From assembly GCA_033439685.1 (NCBI GenBank), contig JAUEDM010000007.1:2904501-2968500 (forward strand): DNA of 64,000 bases. The letters run 5' to 3'. The DNA comes from Apodospora peruviana (lineage: Eukaryota; Ascomycota; Sordariomycetes; Sordariales; Lasiosphaeriaceae). Of the stretch, positions 32,702 through 42,255 are shown piece after piece (the first letter of the stretch is position 1; each line of letters opens with the position of its first letter). A program made the translations under genes and the position numbers. Under the pieces are notes generated by a model. The model had not been told where the DNA came from and did not search any database. It worked only from the letters and a program-made list of their open reading frames with translations.

Positions 32702-34360
32702 ATGATGAGGAGCTCAAAGTTTGTGCTTGGACTATCGAGTCTCGTCCTCACCAGGGCGGCTATCAACGCAGATGCTACCACCGCTGACAGTGGCGGCGCG
32801 CTATTCTACTCTTCTCCGTTTGGTGGCCTCTGTCCGGCTGATGGATCATCAACTTCCAGTATCTGTCCGGCGTACCCGCTTGCGGCAACTGCGAACCAAA
32901 GCACAGATGGCAGGAGAGAAACATACACGACGGTTGACGCGTTGAACTCGCCGCAGTCAGAACCAGAAGCAGAATCATCATCCCCGATACTGCAGGAGCA
33001 GGAGCAGCCTCCAACCTCCTCACAACCGGAGTCAACATCTCAGCAACCACCACCATCACGCTCCTCGGATCAGGACAACCAAGATCCAAAATCTGAAGGA
33101 GGGGAGGAGAAGAAACCGGCATCGCCATGGTCCCGCGGCGCAGTCTGTCGCCGAGTCGGCAAGGACGAGTTCTGCGCTTTTACACATTCGGCGTTCAACG
33201 GCGGCGAAGGCATCTCGCTCATTACGACTCCAGCAACACTTTTGGCTCTCGGCTCACAGGCGCCCCTGGGACTACCAATGAACACCACCCCGGAAGACAC
33301 CCCTAAAGACGCTGTGAGTCCAACTGAACCGCCATACAAAGACGTCGCCTTCCCAGGAAAAGGCATCGGCCTTGTCTCCACAGAACCCCTACGCGCCTTG
33401 CGACGCGTAATGGCGCGCACACCAGCCCTGATGGTCGACGACCGCGCGTTCCGAGGGCTAAGGAAAGATGATTTGTCCGTCTTGCTAGCGCAGGCGATTG
33501 TGGCTTTGCCAGACCAGCACCGGCAACGGTTTCTGAACCTGTCCAGTTCTCATGGAGAGAGCGATAGTCCGACAAGTCAGCTGGATTTGGTGTATAAGAT
33601 TTTCACGACGAACGCGTTCAGGACCCCTGTTAAAGTTAAACTGCTTGAGGAGACTTCGCAGGACCTGAAGGACAGCGTTATCGATTTCCAGTCGACGTTT
33701 ACCGAGGTCTCGAGGCTTAATCACGACTGTTCTCCTAACTTGGGTTATTATTTTGATTGGATGACGCTCAGTCATAAGGTTTATGCTGTAAGAGACATAA
33801 TGCCGGGCGAGGAGTTGACTGTTGGTTATGTTGAGTGTGTCTTTTCTCTCCTTACCCCTTATGCAGAAGGCTAACAAAGTGGTGAAAGTGTTCTTCAGAC
33901 AAGGTCAACACGCCACCGCCTACTGCAAACAACTTGGCATTTCAGTTGTACTTGCCAACGCTGCGGCGGCCACTCCCCAGACTCTGATACCCATATTTTG
34001 GAAGAATCGGATTCTCGGGTCAGTCAAATTAATCAGCTGAGGCGCGAACTGGACGACTACTCGGCGTCTGCGACACCGGAAAAAGCCGAGCTGCTGGTCG
34101 CGCTGTACGAGCTCGAGGGCGCGCATGTGAGGCTCTATGAGGCGCACTACCGCGCCGCGCTGGAATGGAACGGTGTCGGTGATGCGGCGAAGGCGAGCCG
34201 TTATGCGCGCATGTGTTTGGCGAATGGATTGGTGTTACGCGGTCCGGACAGGCCGTTTGTTGAGAGCATGAGAGCGCTGGTGGCAGATCCTACGGGGCAT
34301 TGGAGTTGGCGGTTTCGGGTTAATAAGAATGATGCGCAGAAGCATGCTGAGGGGAAGTAG
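32702..34360 (+). CDS. SET-domain protein with N-terminal signal-like segment
   Basis: Exons 32702-33838 and 33899-34360, in frame, about 532 aa. The donor is taken as GTCTTT at 33839; a GTGTCT two bases earlier would break frame. The N-terminus is a signal peptide-like segment (FVLGLSSLVLTRAAINA), then about 120 Ser/Pro/Glu-rich residues. The SET fold starts near 222 (FPGKGIGLVSTEPLRALRRV) and has VSRLNHDCSPNLGYYFDW near 337, then VRDIMPGEELTVGYVE, with a post-SET Cys patch across the intron (WHFSCTCQRC). These are the SAM- and substrate-pocket motifs of SMYD/SET5-like lysine methyltransferases. A group of fungal SET proteins carries secretory leaders; their substrates are unknown. If the leader is real, the enzyme enters the ER, which is odd for a histone methyltransferase. 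Confidence 0.85.
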
Positions 34361-34814
34361 AAGTAGTAAGGGGAGTGGTAGTTAAGGATGTCGGTGGTGG
34401 TAATGGCGTGGATGTTAAATAGGGTAGGAGAATTTGTTAGGGGAGAAAGCTGGCTGGTCGGAAATATGGTGTATATCTACTTATGGATTTGGGGTTCGAA
34501 TGGGAATGGTGTTGGGCGTTTATACTGTACTTTTATTTTTCTCCGTCCATATGATGCAGAAATGGTAGCGTATTGGGCCCCACGGCATTGCAGTGGATGG
34601 GCATGGCCTTGAATAGATTGGGTGGGTGTAGTTATGATTACCCTTGTTATTTTACTACGGTAACGCCACGTCAATATCAACTGAATTTAAGATGGTGTTG
34701 TCATTTCACATTCCGTCTCTCAGCCTGAGATAGTTACCCCTATCTCTGGAGCAGAGCTCGCCCTAACACCCCCTTTCCTCCGCGAAATCTTTATGTCTAG
34801 CTAATTACAACTCT
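34361..34814. other. intergenic, convergent gene ends
   Basis: This lies between the stops of the SET gene and the VOC gene. No feature seen; it should hold both 3' ends. Confidence 0.4.
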
Positions 34815-35325
34815 TCATTCAGATGACTCCACGTCAGACGCAGACACAAAACCTCGACGAGCAGCAGCACCAGCATGACACACAGCTTCAATCTTGTTTC
34901 CCGCCGGATCCAACACGAAGGCACCGTAGTAGTTGGCGTGGTAGGCTGACCTTACCCCTGGGTCGCCGGAATTCTTTCCTCCGGCGGCGATACCGATTCG
35001 ATGAAAGTTGTCGACTGTTGCTCGGTCTTGCCTCCCTTTCAAATTAGAACAGTCCTTTCTCATGGATTGCCCGTGTTAACTGACCTTTCGCACAAAAAGC
35101 GACATGCGTGGTGACGTTCACCTCATCCACGCCACTGTCGACGCCTCGGGAGGATACCCACCAGTCGACGTTGTCACCGTTGCGGTTATCCCGGAAACCG
35201 ACCAGTTCACCATTTGCCAAGGTAAACGCTTTTCTGTAACCCAGCGGGAAAAGGACGGCCTCGTACCAGGCTATAGTTTCGGTGTACTTGCTGGCCGGGA
35301 CTTCAATCCCCACGTGGTCGATCAT
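34815..35325 (-). CDS. glyoxalase/VOC-superfamily protein
   Basis: Exons 35325-35085 and 35035-34815, in frame through a 49-bp intron, 153 aa. It opens with MIDHVGIEVPASKYTETIAW, then YEAVLFPLGYRK, and closes with AYHANYYGAFVLDPAGNKIE, the two beta-alpha-beta-beta-beta halves of the vicinal oxygen chelate fold with His and Glu metal ligands at the expected sites (H4, Glu in NKIE). Fungal proteins of this size are annotated as glyoxalase/bleomycin-resistance-like and may act on small aldehydes, but few have known substrates. An upstream in-frame ATG at 35412 is less likely since the fold starts at once after 35325. It sits in a stretch with other glutathione-linked genes. Confidence 0.85.
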
Positions 35326-36764
35326 GATAGCAATGAAAAGTTCCTGACATGCGAGAACCCTCCGGTCTAGTAGTCGGGTCGGCGGTCTGATGCTCAGGGG
35401 GGTAACGGTCACTTGACATTGAAGAACACACTCGTAACTGAGGGATTATGTTGGGCTTGCGCGAAGAGAAGTCTCGTATTATCAGTCTCAAGACATGGGA
35501 AATGAACTGAGATCAGAGAACAGCTCAATAACCTGGAGTGGGTTGAACTGCTGCTTATGAAATCATTTCCAGCTGCGTCATCTGGTTGTGGTGTAGTGGC
35601 AAACACTTCCCTGGAAGGAGTATTGATAACAGATCGCCACTTATGCGCGCTGGGATCTGTGGCAACAATTATTGTCATTTAGACGGTATGATTTGATGTA
35701 CACCAGAAACTGACTACTTTCCATATATAGACATTGCGTTGGTCATACACTCGTCTTGTGTTACAGTGGTATGTGCCTGGTAAGTTACATCAGTAGTAGC
35801 TCTGTATCAGCGCCGTTGGAGTCGCGGACCCGGGGAGTCAATGGGATCGGAGACATCGTTGCGCCGTATTTCTAAACAGGCGACAGCTGGGGTAAAGAGA
35901 ATAACACCCGTTGGGAAATTCGGACCGATATCTCTATTTCTGATACCAAGGCCTGTGAGCACGATCGGTTTCGACGTCGAAGTGATCTCGAATTACGGCC
36001 CCGATCCAACATTTCACCCACGGACTTATCCTTGCTCGGGCTGATAACGTCACAAAGAAAGCTTGAAATAACCTGATTTAGCTGTGCGCTCCAGTAATAG
36101 CTGTAGTGTAAGGCGGGGGGTGCCGGTGTTTCCTCGGACTCGCATTCGTTTCTCTCCCCCCGGCTCACTCTTGCATTTGGAAGTCAGGTACCTGTGCCGG
36201 CAAGCCTTTTTCAGGGCTCACCAGTAACGGACATTCAGTCTTTTTTACCTTCACATTATTAGCGGCAAGAAGCGAGCCGCCATTGCTTTCTTCCGTCCAT
36301 TTCATGGATAAGCATCTAAGTTAGTCTACTTCTTATCCCGAACTCCCTCAAGTTCGGTGCTAACACATGGAGTTAGGGCATACACAAATGAGTACCTAGT
36401 GTACTTCTCCCTACTTTCCCAATTTCAGTGACATGCATCCGATGCAATGTGGTCTAATCTCCGGAATCTCCTTGGAGTAAACAGTCAGCCAGCCTACCGG
36501 CTACAGCATGCCTTGTGTCAACAGGGCATGGCTGTTAGACTTGCATGCGCCCGGCATGTCTGCGTAGAGATCCCTTATGACTTCAGTTAGTGTAGGCAGT
36601 AAACTGTCTATACCAATCCACCAGCATCTCGCTCAGCACCTAAGGGCTTTTGCAAGGGGGCAGCTAGAATCAAACTTTCGACCATATACCAAAATTCCGA
36701 GTTCAAATTCCCTCCCGGTTGGACTGGGCTGCAGAACCCGCACACGCACCGAGCCTCCTACAAG
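35326..36764. other. gene-poor stretch with a small hairpin
   Basis: 1.4 kb without a supported gene. CCGAACT (36338-36344) and AGTTCGG (36351-36357) form a perfect 7-bp stem with a 6-base loop. A sequence near 36690 resembles a tRNA T-loop but has no matching arms. Confidence 0.4.
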
Positions 36765-37269
36765 ATGAGCGAGAATACTCGCAGCGCCGTTGTATTGGCT
36801 AAAGCGGTCCCACCATCAGGTCAGATCTCGTGGAGTTATTTATCACCTTTAGTCCTGAACTCATCGACACTTCCAAGTTTCCTATTCGACACAGAACCCA
36901 ACGGCAACGGACTACATAATTACAACGTACTGGACATTCACGTTGTGTTGTTAGCAGTCTTGACTCTTCGGCAGGAATTCCCCGGCGCTCCGCAGAAAAT
37001 CCCAGAACTTGTCCTAAAAGCAAGCAAAGCTGTGCAGTACCTTTACCGTATTCAGGTTGTTGGTACCCAAGTGTGAGGTGGAGAAGGCGATAATGGAGAG
37101 CGTTGGCAGCCACTCCGCAACGACATTCGTCGCGCTTTATCCGTTAACACTCCCTATTCCCACGGCCGCGGAGAGATTTGAAACCATCTTGGGATGCAGC
37201 CAAGCCCAATGGGGCCCGCTTAAGGACATTGTGAACAATGCTGCCCACAACAGTAATCCCGGAAGATGA
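36765..37269 (+). pseudogene. unknown ORF pair, probably one gene with a frameshift
   Basis: The first frame (36765-37076) starts with ATG and reads protein-like (NVLDIHVVLLAVLTLRQEFP, then PELVLKASKAVQYLYRIQ). About 15 codons before its stop, the frame at 37057-37269 takes over as better protein (VPKCEVEKAIMESVGSH, then TAAERFETILGCSQAQWGPL). A one-base shift near 37060 would merge them into about 165 aa. A GTACCC donor exists there but no fitting acceptor was found. No domain is recognised. It could be a real small gene with an intron I missed. Confidence 0.35.
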
Positions 37270-37842
37270 CGTCGCGAGGAAATCTTTATTCGCTACAGAT
37301 ATTCATTTCTTCAAGTAACGAACGACCAAACTTTTGCGTAGTACGAGCAATCCTCAGCTTAGAACTCATTTCGCTGTGATCATTTCTCGGCGTAGCACGA
37401 TCACTCGCAGAAAGTGTTCCCAATTTCCTCACTCTTATACCGGCGGCGGAGAGCTGGAATTCGTCGGGAACGACACAACCACACATATGTTACGGCTTCG
37501 GAGCATGCCCGTGCCATAGTCGAAGGCCTTCCTGGCTCTCTGAAAGGATGATCATCGCTTCCAGGCCCATATCACCACTCTCAGTGTTATTGAATTCCGC
37601 GTCGAATTCTTCCTGATACTTTCGGCCTCCTCAACTCTGACGTCGACATCCGCACGATATTGATGGCAAATACCTTACACCCCGTACAAGCAACAGGGGC
37701 CTCAAATATCTACTTTCTCGTGATCGAGCTCCGAGGACTAAAGGAAATACGTTTACAGAGGATTTACAACGCGTACCAATATTCTCCAAAGGCCCTGGTA
37801 ATGTCTCGTCCAGGACATGTGCGACCATAGAAAGTGAACTAC
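37270..37842. other. intergenic region
   Basis: No gene visible. It lies past the 3' end of the GST gene, which runs on the other strand. Confidence 0.4.
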
Positions 37843-39093
37843 CTATTCAAGCACCCAGGCTGTCTCCGCTCCAGCCGCTGTCCACATATACAGGCTCTCG
37901 TTTCCAGATAGCTCTTTATACACCTCCCTCGCCAGCTCTATAAACCCCACCTCCATAAGCAGCTTCTTCTCCAGCTCCAACACCTTGCGCATCTTAACTC
38001 CGCCCACCTTCTTTCCATCATCCCCTTGTTGGGATGGCTCAACATCAGGCCATGGCCCCATAGGCGTGATCGCCCTCGGATTGATATCCTTATGACTCTT
38101 GGTATAGTTCTCCTTGATATGCTTGAAGTCCGTCGTCTCCTTGAACGCTTCGCCCACCTCCCCGTCGCTGTAGTACAACCCGGCCAACCACTTCTTGAGC
38201 TGCGGATAATCGTGCCTGATCATACCGAGATTGCACTTGAAGTGCTGCACATACACCGTGTCAAATCGGACAACAGTAGCATACGCGCGCACATCGAGCT
38301 CGGTGAGTTCCTGACCGAGGATATACGGCCCCCCGTTTTGGGCAAGAGTCTTCTCAAGAACATTGAGCGCCGCAAAGACTCGGGGGACGGCAACATCATA
38401 GTCCGCTTGCGTTGTAGCAAACCCGGCTTTGTACACCCCCAGGTTGAGGTCGCGCTGCATCCATTCCGTCATCTTGTCTATCTTCTCCCGTAAGTGGACT
38501 GGATACAAGATCTCGCCTCGCTTTGATTCGGGGAGCAGGGTGTCAAAACTGGTTTGGAGGTCACGGAGAAGTTCGGCTGACTCGTTGTTGACGATGGTCT
38601 TGGTGACGGTATCCCAGAGCACGGGGACGGAATAGCGACCCTTGTAGGCCGGGTCGGCTTTGAAATACAGCTCGTGGAGGTACTGAGCGCCGAACTCGGG
38701 GTCGGTGTCTGCTCCTTTGTAGTGAGCGCCGTTGGATGGGTGGTTGAACTGCCAGCCGGGCCAACCGGCGTCGTCGCCCTTTGGGTACGGCTTGACGATC
38801 GTCACGGGGATGATGAACTCGAGACCCTTCAGGTGGCGGACGATGTTTGCACGGTGGGCGAAGGGGCAGAATAGGCCTGTCCTCCCTTAGTATTAGCATG
38901 GCGATGAAAGGGTATACGAAGGTATACAGAAGGGGAAAGGATCAGGGGAGGTCCTACCGATGTACAGACGGTATCGGCCCGCCTCTGGCGGAAAGGGGCC
39001 GCCGGTGCTGACCTTGTCGTGCCAGGATTGAGCAGTGCCGGCGAGGTGTTGAGCGACTGTTGTCGGGGCAGGTCTTTGCATGGGCGTCGTCAT
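37843..39093 (-). CDS. Xi/omega-class GST, glutathionyl-hydroquinone reductase-like
   Basis: Exons 39093-38958 and 38876-37843, in frame, 389 aa. The join restores GLFCPFAHRANIVRHLKGLE, where the catalytic Cys of the CPxAxR motif (CPFAHR) lies. The N-terminal thioredoxin half continues with NNESAELLRDLQ, and the helical C-terminal half has YILGQELTELDVRAYATVVR and FKCNLGMIRHDYPQLKKWL. This fits the ECM4/YqjG group, which reduces glutathionyl-hydroquinones and similar adducts in the cytosol. An 80-residue C-terminal extension (KDINPRAITPMGPWPDVEP and a charged helix) goes past the usual end. Neighbouring genes include a GFA protein and a 2-hydroxyacid dehydrogenase. Confidence 0.9.
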
Positions 39094-39429
39094 GATCGTC
39101 GTAGGAATGTAGTTATTTTATAATGGAGGCTATTTCATATGTCGATACACGCATGAAGAATGAAGGTGAGATGTAGATGAGTGGGATCAGTCAGGGAGAG
39201 TTGAAATTCTATCTGTACCCCGCCCGCTCGAGTCTGCGGGACCGAGAATCCCGAGCCGGCCAACCTCCATAACATATACTTCTATTGGGATTCAACCCGA
39301 TTATTGCAAATACCATCTATAGCCTCGACTGGACAAGAAATACTGTTGTTACGGACACATAACCAGATGTTCATTTTACCTGAACCCATATTCCAAACCA
39401 ATTCCGACCCAACACATCCATCCTGATGT
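39094..39429. other. intergenic region
   Basis: This is the promoter of the GST gene and the 3' flank of the dehydrogenase, both on the minus strand. No other feature is seen. Confidence 0.4.
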
Positions 39430-40518
39430 TTAATAATGATGAACCCGATCAATAACATTGACCATCCCCTTCCCCTTACTCAACCTCTCCAAATTAGTCT
39501 CAATAATAGCCTGCACCCTCTCAAAGTAGTGCTCGCTCTTCCAACTAACATGCGGCGTCAAAAACACATTAGGGGCAGTAAACAGCTCATGTCCATCCGG
39601 CAGCGGTTCGGGGTCAGTCACATCCAGCGCGGCCCCTCTGATCTTCCCCGTCTTCAGTGCGTCAAGCAAAGCATCAGTATCGATATGCTTGCCGCGCGCG
39701 ATATTTGATACAAAAGCCTTTTTGGTGCGTCCAAGAATCTCGAATTGTTCGCGGCCAAGAATGTAGCGCGTCGCTTCTGTGAGAGGCAAACTGAGGACAA
39801 GGACGTCTAGATCCTGAGCTAGGAAATCGTTGGTTTCTTCGCGAGAAGTGCCATGGAACCATTTTGACGGAATAAGGCCGTCGGGATCTCCTGTGCCAGG
39901 AACGCAGTAGCTGTCGTCTTTGCGGGATTCTGGGTCAAGTTTGGGGCTGCGCGTGTAAGCGTAGACTTCCATCCCCAGCGCGGAGCCCAGGCGGGCGCAT
40001 TGTCGGCCTATTGCGCCGTAGCCCAGGATGCCCATACGAAGGCCGGGGGAGTCTTGGACCGAGAGGTGGAGGAGGCGGTTCACTCTGGCGGTTTGCTGGG
40101 CGGCCGCGTAGGCGAGGAGGTGGTGACTGTGCATGAGGTAGGTGGCTATTACCCATTCTGCTATCTGGGGTGGATGCGTCCCGTTAGAGGTGCAGAAGAT
40201 CACGTCTGGGTTCATATAGGTCGCGGTGCCGAGCCACCGGTCGGCGCCGGCGGAGGCGAGCTGGACGCAGTGCAGTTTGGGGAGCTTCTCGGCTGGGTGT
40301 TCGGTCACGGCGCAGACCATGGTCACGCCTTCGTAGACGTCGTCGGGGAGGAGTTGAGTCTCAAAGGTCCAGGGGCGGGAGAACCACCGGATCTTGAGGC
40401 CGGGGTACCGGTCTTCGATCTTGGCGATCCAGGCTTTGTCTGGGGGAGGGGGGATGTGCATGAGGAGAATCTCGTTGCTGAGGTCTCGGCCGAGCTTTGC
40501 GGAGGTGGGGTCGTCCAT
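39430..40518 (-). CDS. D-isomer-specific 2-hydroxyacid dehydrogenase
   Basis: Single exon, 362 aa from the ATG at 40518. An in-frame ATG at 40608 would add 30 residues with no domain role. The Rossmann loop is GMGILGYGAIGRQCARLG, and the catalytic trio is complete: Arg in SNIARGKHIDTDAL, Glu in DVTDPEPLPDGHEL and His in LTPHVSWKSEHY. These enzymes reduce 2-keto acids or oxidise D-2-hydroxyacids (glyoxylate, hydroxypyruvate, D-mandelate types) with NAD(P)H. The family cannot be split further by eye. A 20-residue insert after the Rossmann loop is common in fungal members. Confidence 0.9.
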   Translation of the reverse strand: MDDPTSAKLGRDLSNEILLMHIPPPPDKAWIAKIEDRYPGLKIRWFSRPWTFETQLLPDDVYEGVTMVCAVTEHPAEKLPKLHCVQLASAGADRWLGTATYMNPDVIFCTSNGTHPPQIAEWVIATYLMHSHHLLAYAAAQQTARVNRLLHLSVQDSPGLRMGILGYGAIGRQCARLGSALGMEVYAYTRSPKLDPESRKDDSYCVPGTGDPDGLIPSKWFHGTSREETNDFLAQDLDVLVLSLPLTEATRYILGREQFEILGRTKKAFVSNIARGKHIDTDALLDALKTGKIRGAALDVTDPEPLPDGHELFTAPNVFLTPHVSWKSEHYFERVQAIIETNLERLSKGKGMVNVIDRVHHY

Positions 40519-41140
40519 TTGTGCGGTGGGTTCGTCGATTGATCCCGTCTTGTTTATTAACGCGGATAGCTGATATGGGTGTGGTTTGTGAGGTTGGGCT
40601 GGCGTCAATATAGGGGTGAGAGAGGAGGTTGTTGGGACAAAGGCGCGAGTCAGTTGGTGACTTGGGGTTGCATCTCCTCTGCATTAACAAGCAACTCCAC
40701 TAAAACCTAACTCCAATGACCGTTGTGCCGGTCGTAAATGTACTGTAGTATCATGGGCGTCTGTTGCTGCAGCTGACCGCCCCGGTTGCGGCGGCCGCTA
40801 ACCAACTCGGTGTTCGGTAAGGCTCGCACAGCCCTTCGGAGCACCCGGTGCAGTTAGCGATGCGAGTAACACAGGCGGGCGAGTAGTGGATGTCCGCAAT
40901 GGAAAGTAAGCACCCGCGGCACCCGCGTATTATGTATTCGGTGACTTTGCCAAGCATCGGTGAACACAAGGTACCGAGGAGAAGAATTACTGATCAAACA
41001 ACCTCTATATTCTCTCTCCTGCAACGGGACGAATAAGGCAAGGTTGGTGATGACACTCAAGACAGTCTGACCTCCGACTTCAATCCATCTCCGCACAGCC
41101 AGTATCCCGGACAACCTGTGCAACATAATCTCTGATCCCC
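40519..41140. other. intergenic region
   Basis: Leader and promoter of the dehydrogenase and the 3' side of the second GFA gene. No other feature is seen. Confidence 0.35.
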
Positions 41141-41869
41141 TTACTCACTCTCCTCGTCTTTGACTTCCTCAGCCCGCCCCTTCACCGCAGGCGAGTTCGG
41201 AGGCGGCGTAGTCTCGTACTTCTCCGCCCCAGGCGGGATCGGCACCACAGCGCTCCGTGTATATATGTGCGTCGCCTCGCTCCAGTCCAGATCCTTGACG
41301 GCGCCGCCTTTAATGCTCACGGTCGGGCGCTCCTGGCCGTCGGCGTTGCGGATGCGGTGCATGATGCGCACGCCGCACGCATTGCAGAAATAGCAGTCCA
41401 TCGTGCGGCCCTCCTTGGCCGGCCGGGTCCAGCACCCGAGCTTGGCCTGCAGGTCGGCCGAGAGCGGGAAGAGGCCATTGGCGGGGAAGATGGCGCTTGT
41501 GCCAAAGGCGGAGGACGATTGTCGCTGGCACTCAGTGCAATGGCAGTGGTAGACCGCCGTCGGCGCCGGCGTGGGGGTCTCGAAAGATACGGCGCCGCAT
41601 TGGCATTGGACTTTCATTTTGACGGGTTTCGTCGCCGTCTTTGATAGAGGCCAGTTTGTTGATGTTTTTGCTGCTGTTGAAGCCGCTGCCGTTCGGATCG
41701 TGATGGAAGAGTACACGGGATATTGTCTCGCGACGACAACTTGCAACGAAGGTGGTGATCCGCGGGGTTGTGCATGCGGGGTGACTCGGAGTGAGCGTGC
41801 CAAGGATCGCGGCTTCAGGGGGGCGTGTCTTATGCCCCGCCCAAAGGGCGTCAACAGCTTTATTGTCAT
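41141..41869 (-). CDS. GFA-type zinc protein with a probable mitochondrial presequence
   Basis: Single exon, 242 aa from the ATG at 41869. The GFA fold begins at a later Met (41617) with MKVQCQCGAVSFET and carries YHCHCTECQRQSSSAF and CYFCNACGVRI, all zinc ligands present. The 84 residues before it hold no Asp or Glu and many Arg, Ser and Thr (PLKPRSLARSLRVTPHAQ, QVVVARQYPVYSSITIRTAA), which is typical of a mitochondrial targeting sequence. Starting at 41617 would give a 158-aa cytosolic form; 41938 is a third possible ATG. Function is inferred only from the GFA name: binding or processing of small glutathione adducts. Confidence 0.82.
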   Translation of the reverse strand: MTIKLLTPFGRGIRHAPLKPRSLARSLRVTPHAQPRGSPPSLQVVVARQYPVYSSITIRTAAASTAAKTSTNWPLSKTATKPVKMKVQCQCGAVSFETPTPAPTAVYHCHCTECQRQSSSAFGTSAIFPANGLFPLSADLQAKLGCWTRPAKEGRTMDCYFCNACGVRIMHRIRNADGQERPTVSIKGGAVKDLDWSEATHIYTRSAVVPIPPGAEKYETTPPPNSPAVKGRAEEVKDEESE

Positions 41870-42255
41870 GGAAAGGGCGCGGGTTTTGATGGTACATTGG
41901 TTGACCTTCACCATTGAGCCCAAAAGACAGAGAACCATTACCCCAAGCGCAACATGCTAGAGCGTAGGAGGCTCTTTATTACTCCAGGCATCCAGCGGAC
42001 CTGTCGATCGCCTTCCAAAAGGGGCATCTCGTAAAGACACACGAGCCAGTCGACCTCTGGCTTCGAAAGCAAGCCTGAACATGCTTTGACCCATACTACT
42101 CTCCGGGCGGCATTGGAAACTGTTTTGCGTCTATCTCTCCAGGTGTTGTGCCGCCTTTGGAACCTCATAATATGACACCGCCTTTGCTAGACGAGCCCCT
42201 ACGCTGAGTGTTGGCATTGGAGACCGTCTCCCCAATGGCGTTTAGAACGACCAGT
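41870..42255. other. intergenic region
   Basis: It lies between the GFA gene and the 3' end of the regulator gene, both on the minus strand. No gene seen. Confidence 0.35.

Noticed and set aside
36650..36740. tRNA-like T-loop sequence (GAGTTCAAATTCC)
   Set aside because: The flanking bases do not pair into a T-stem and no A box or acceptor stem is found at the right distance.
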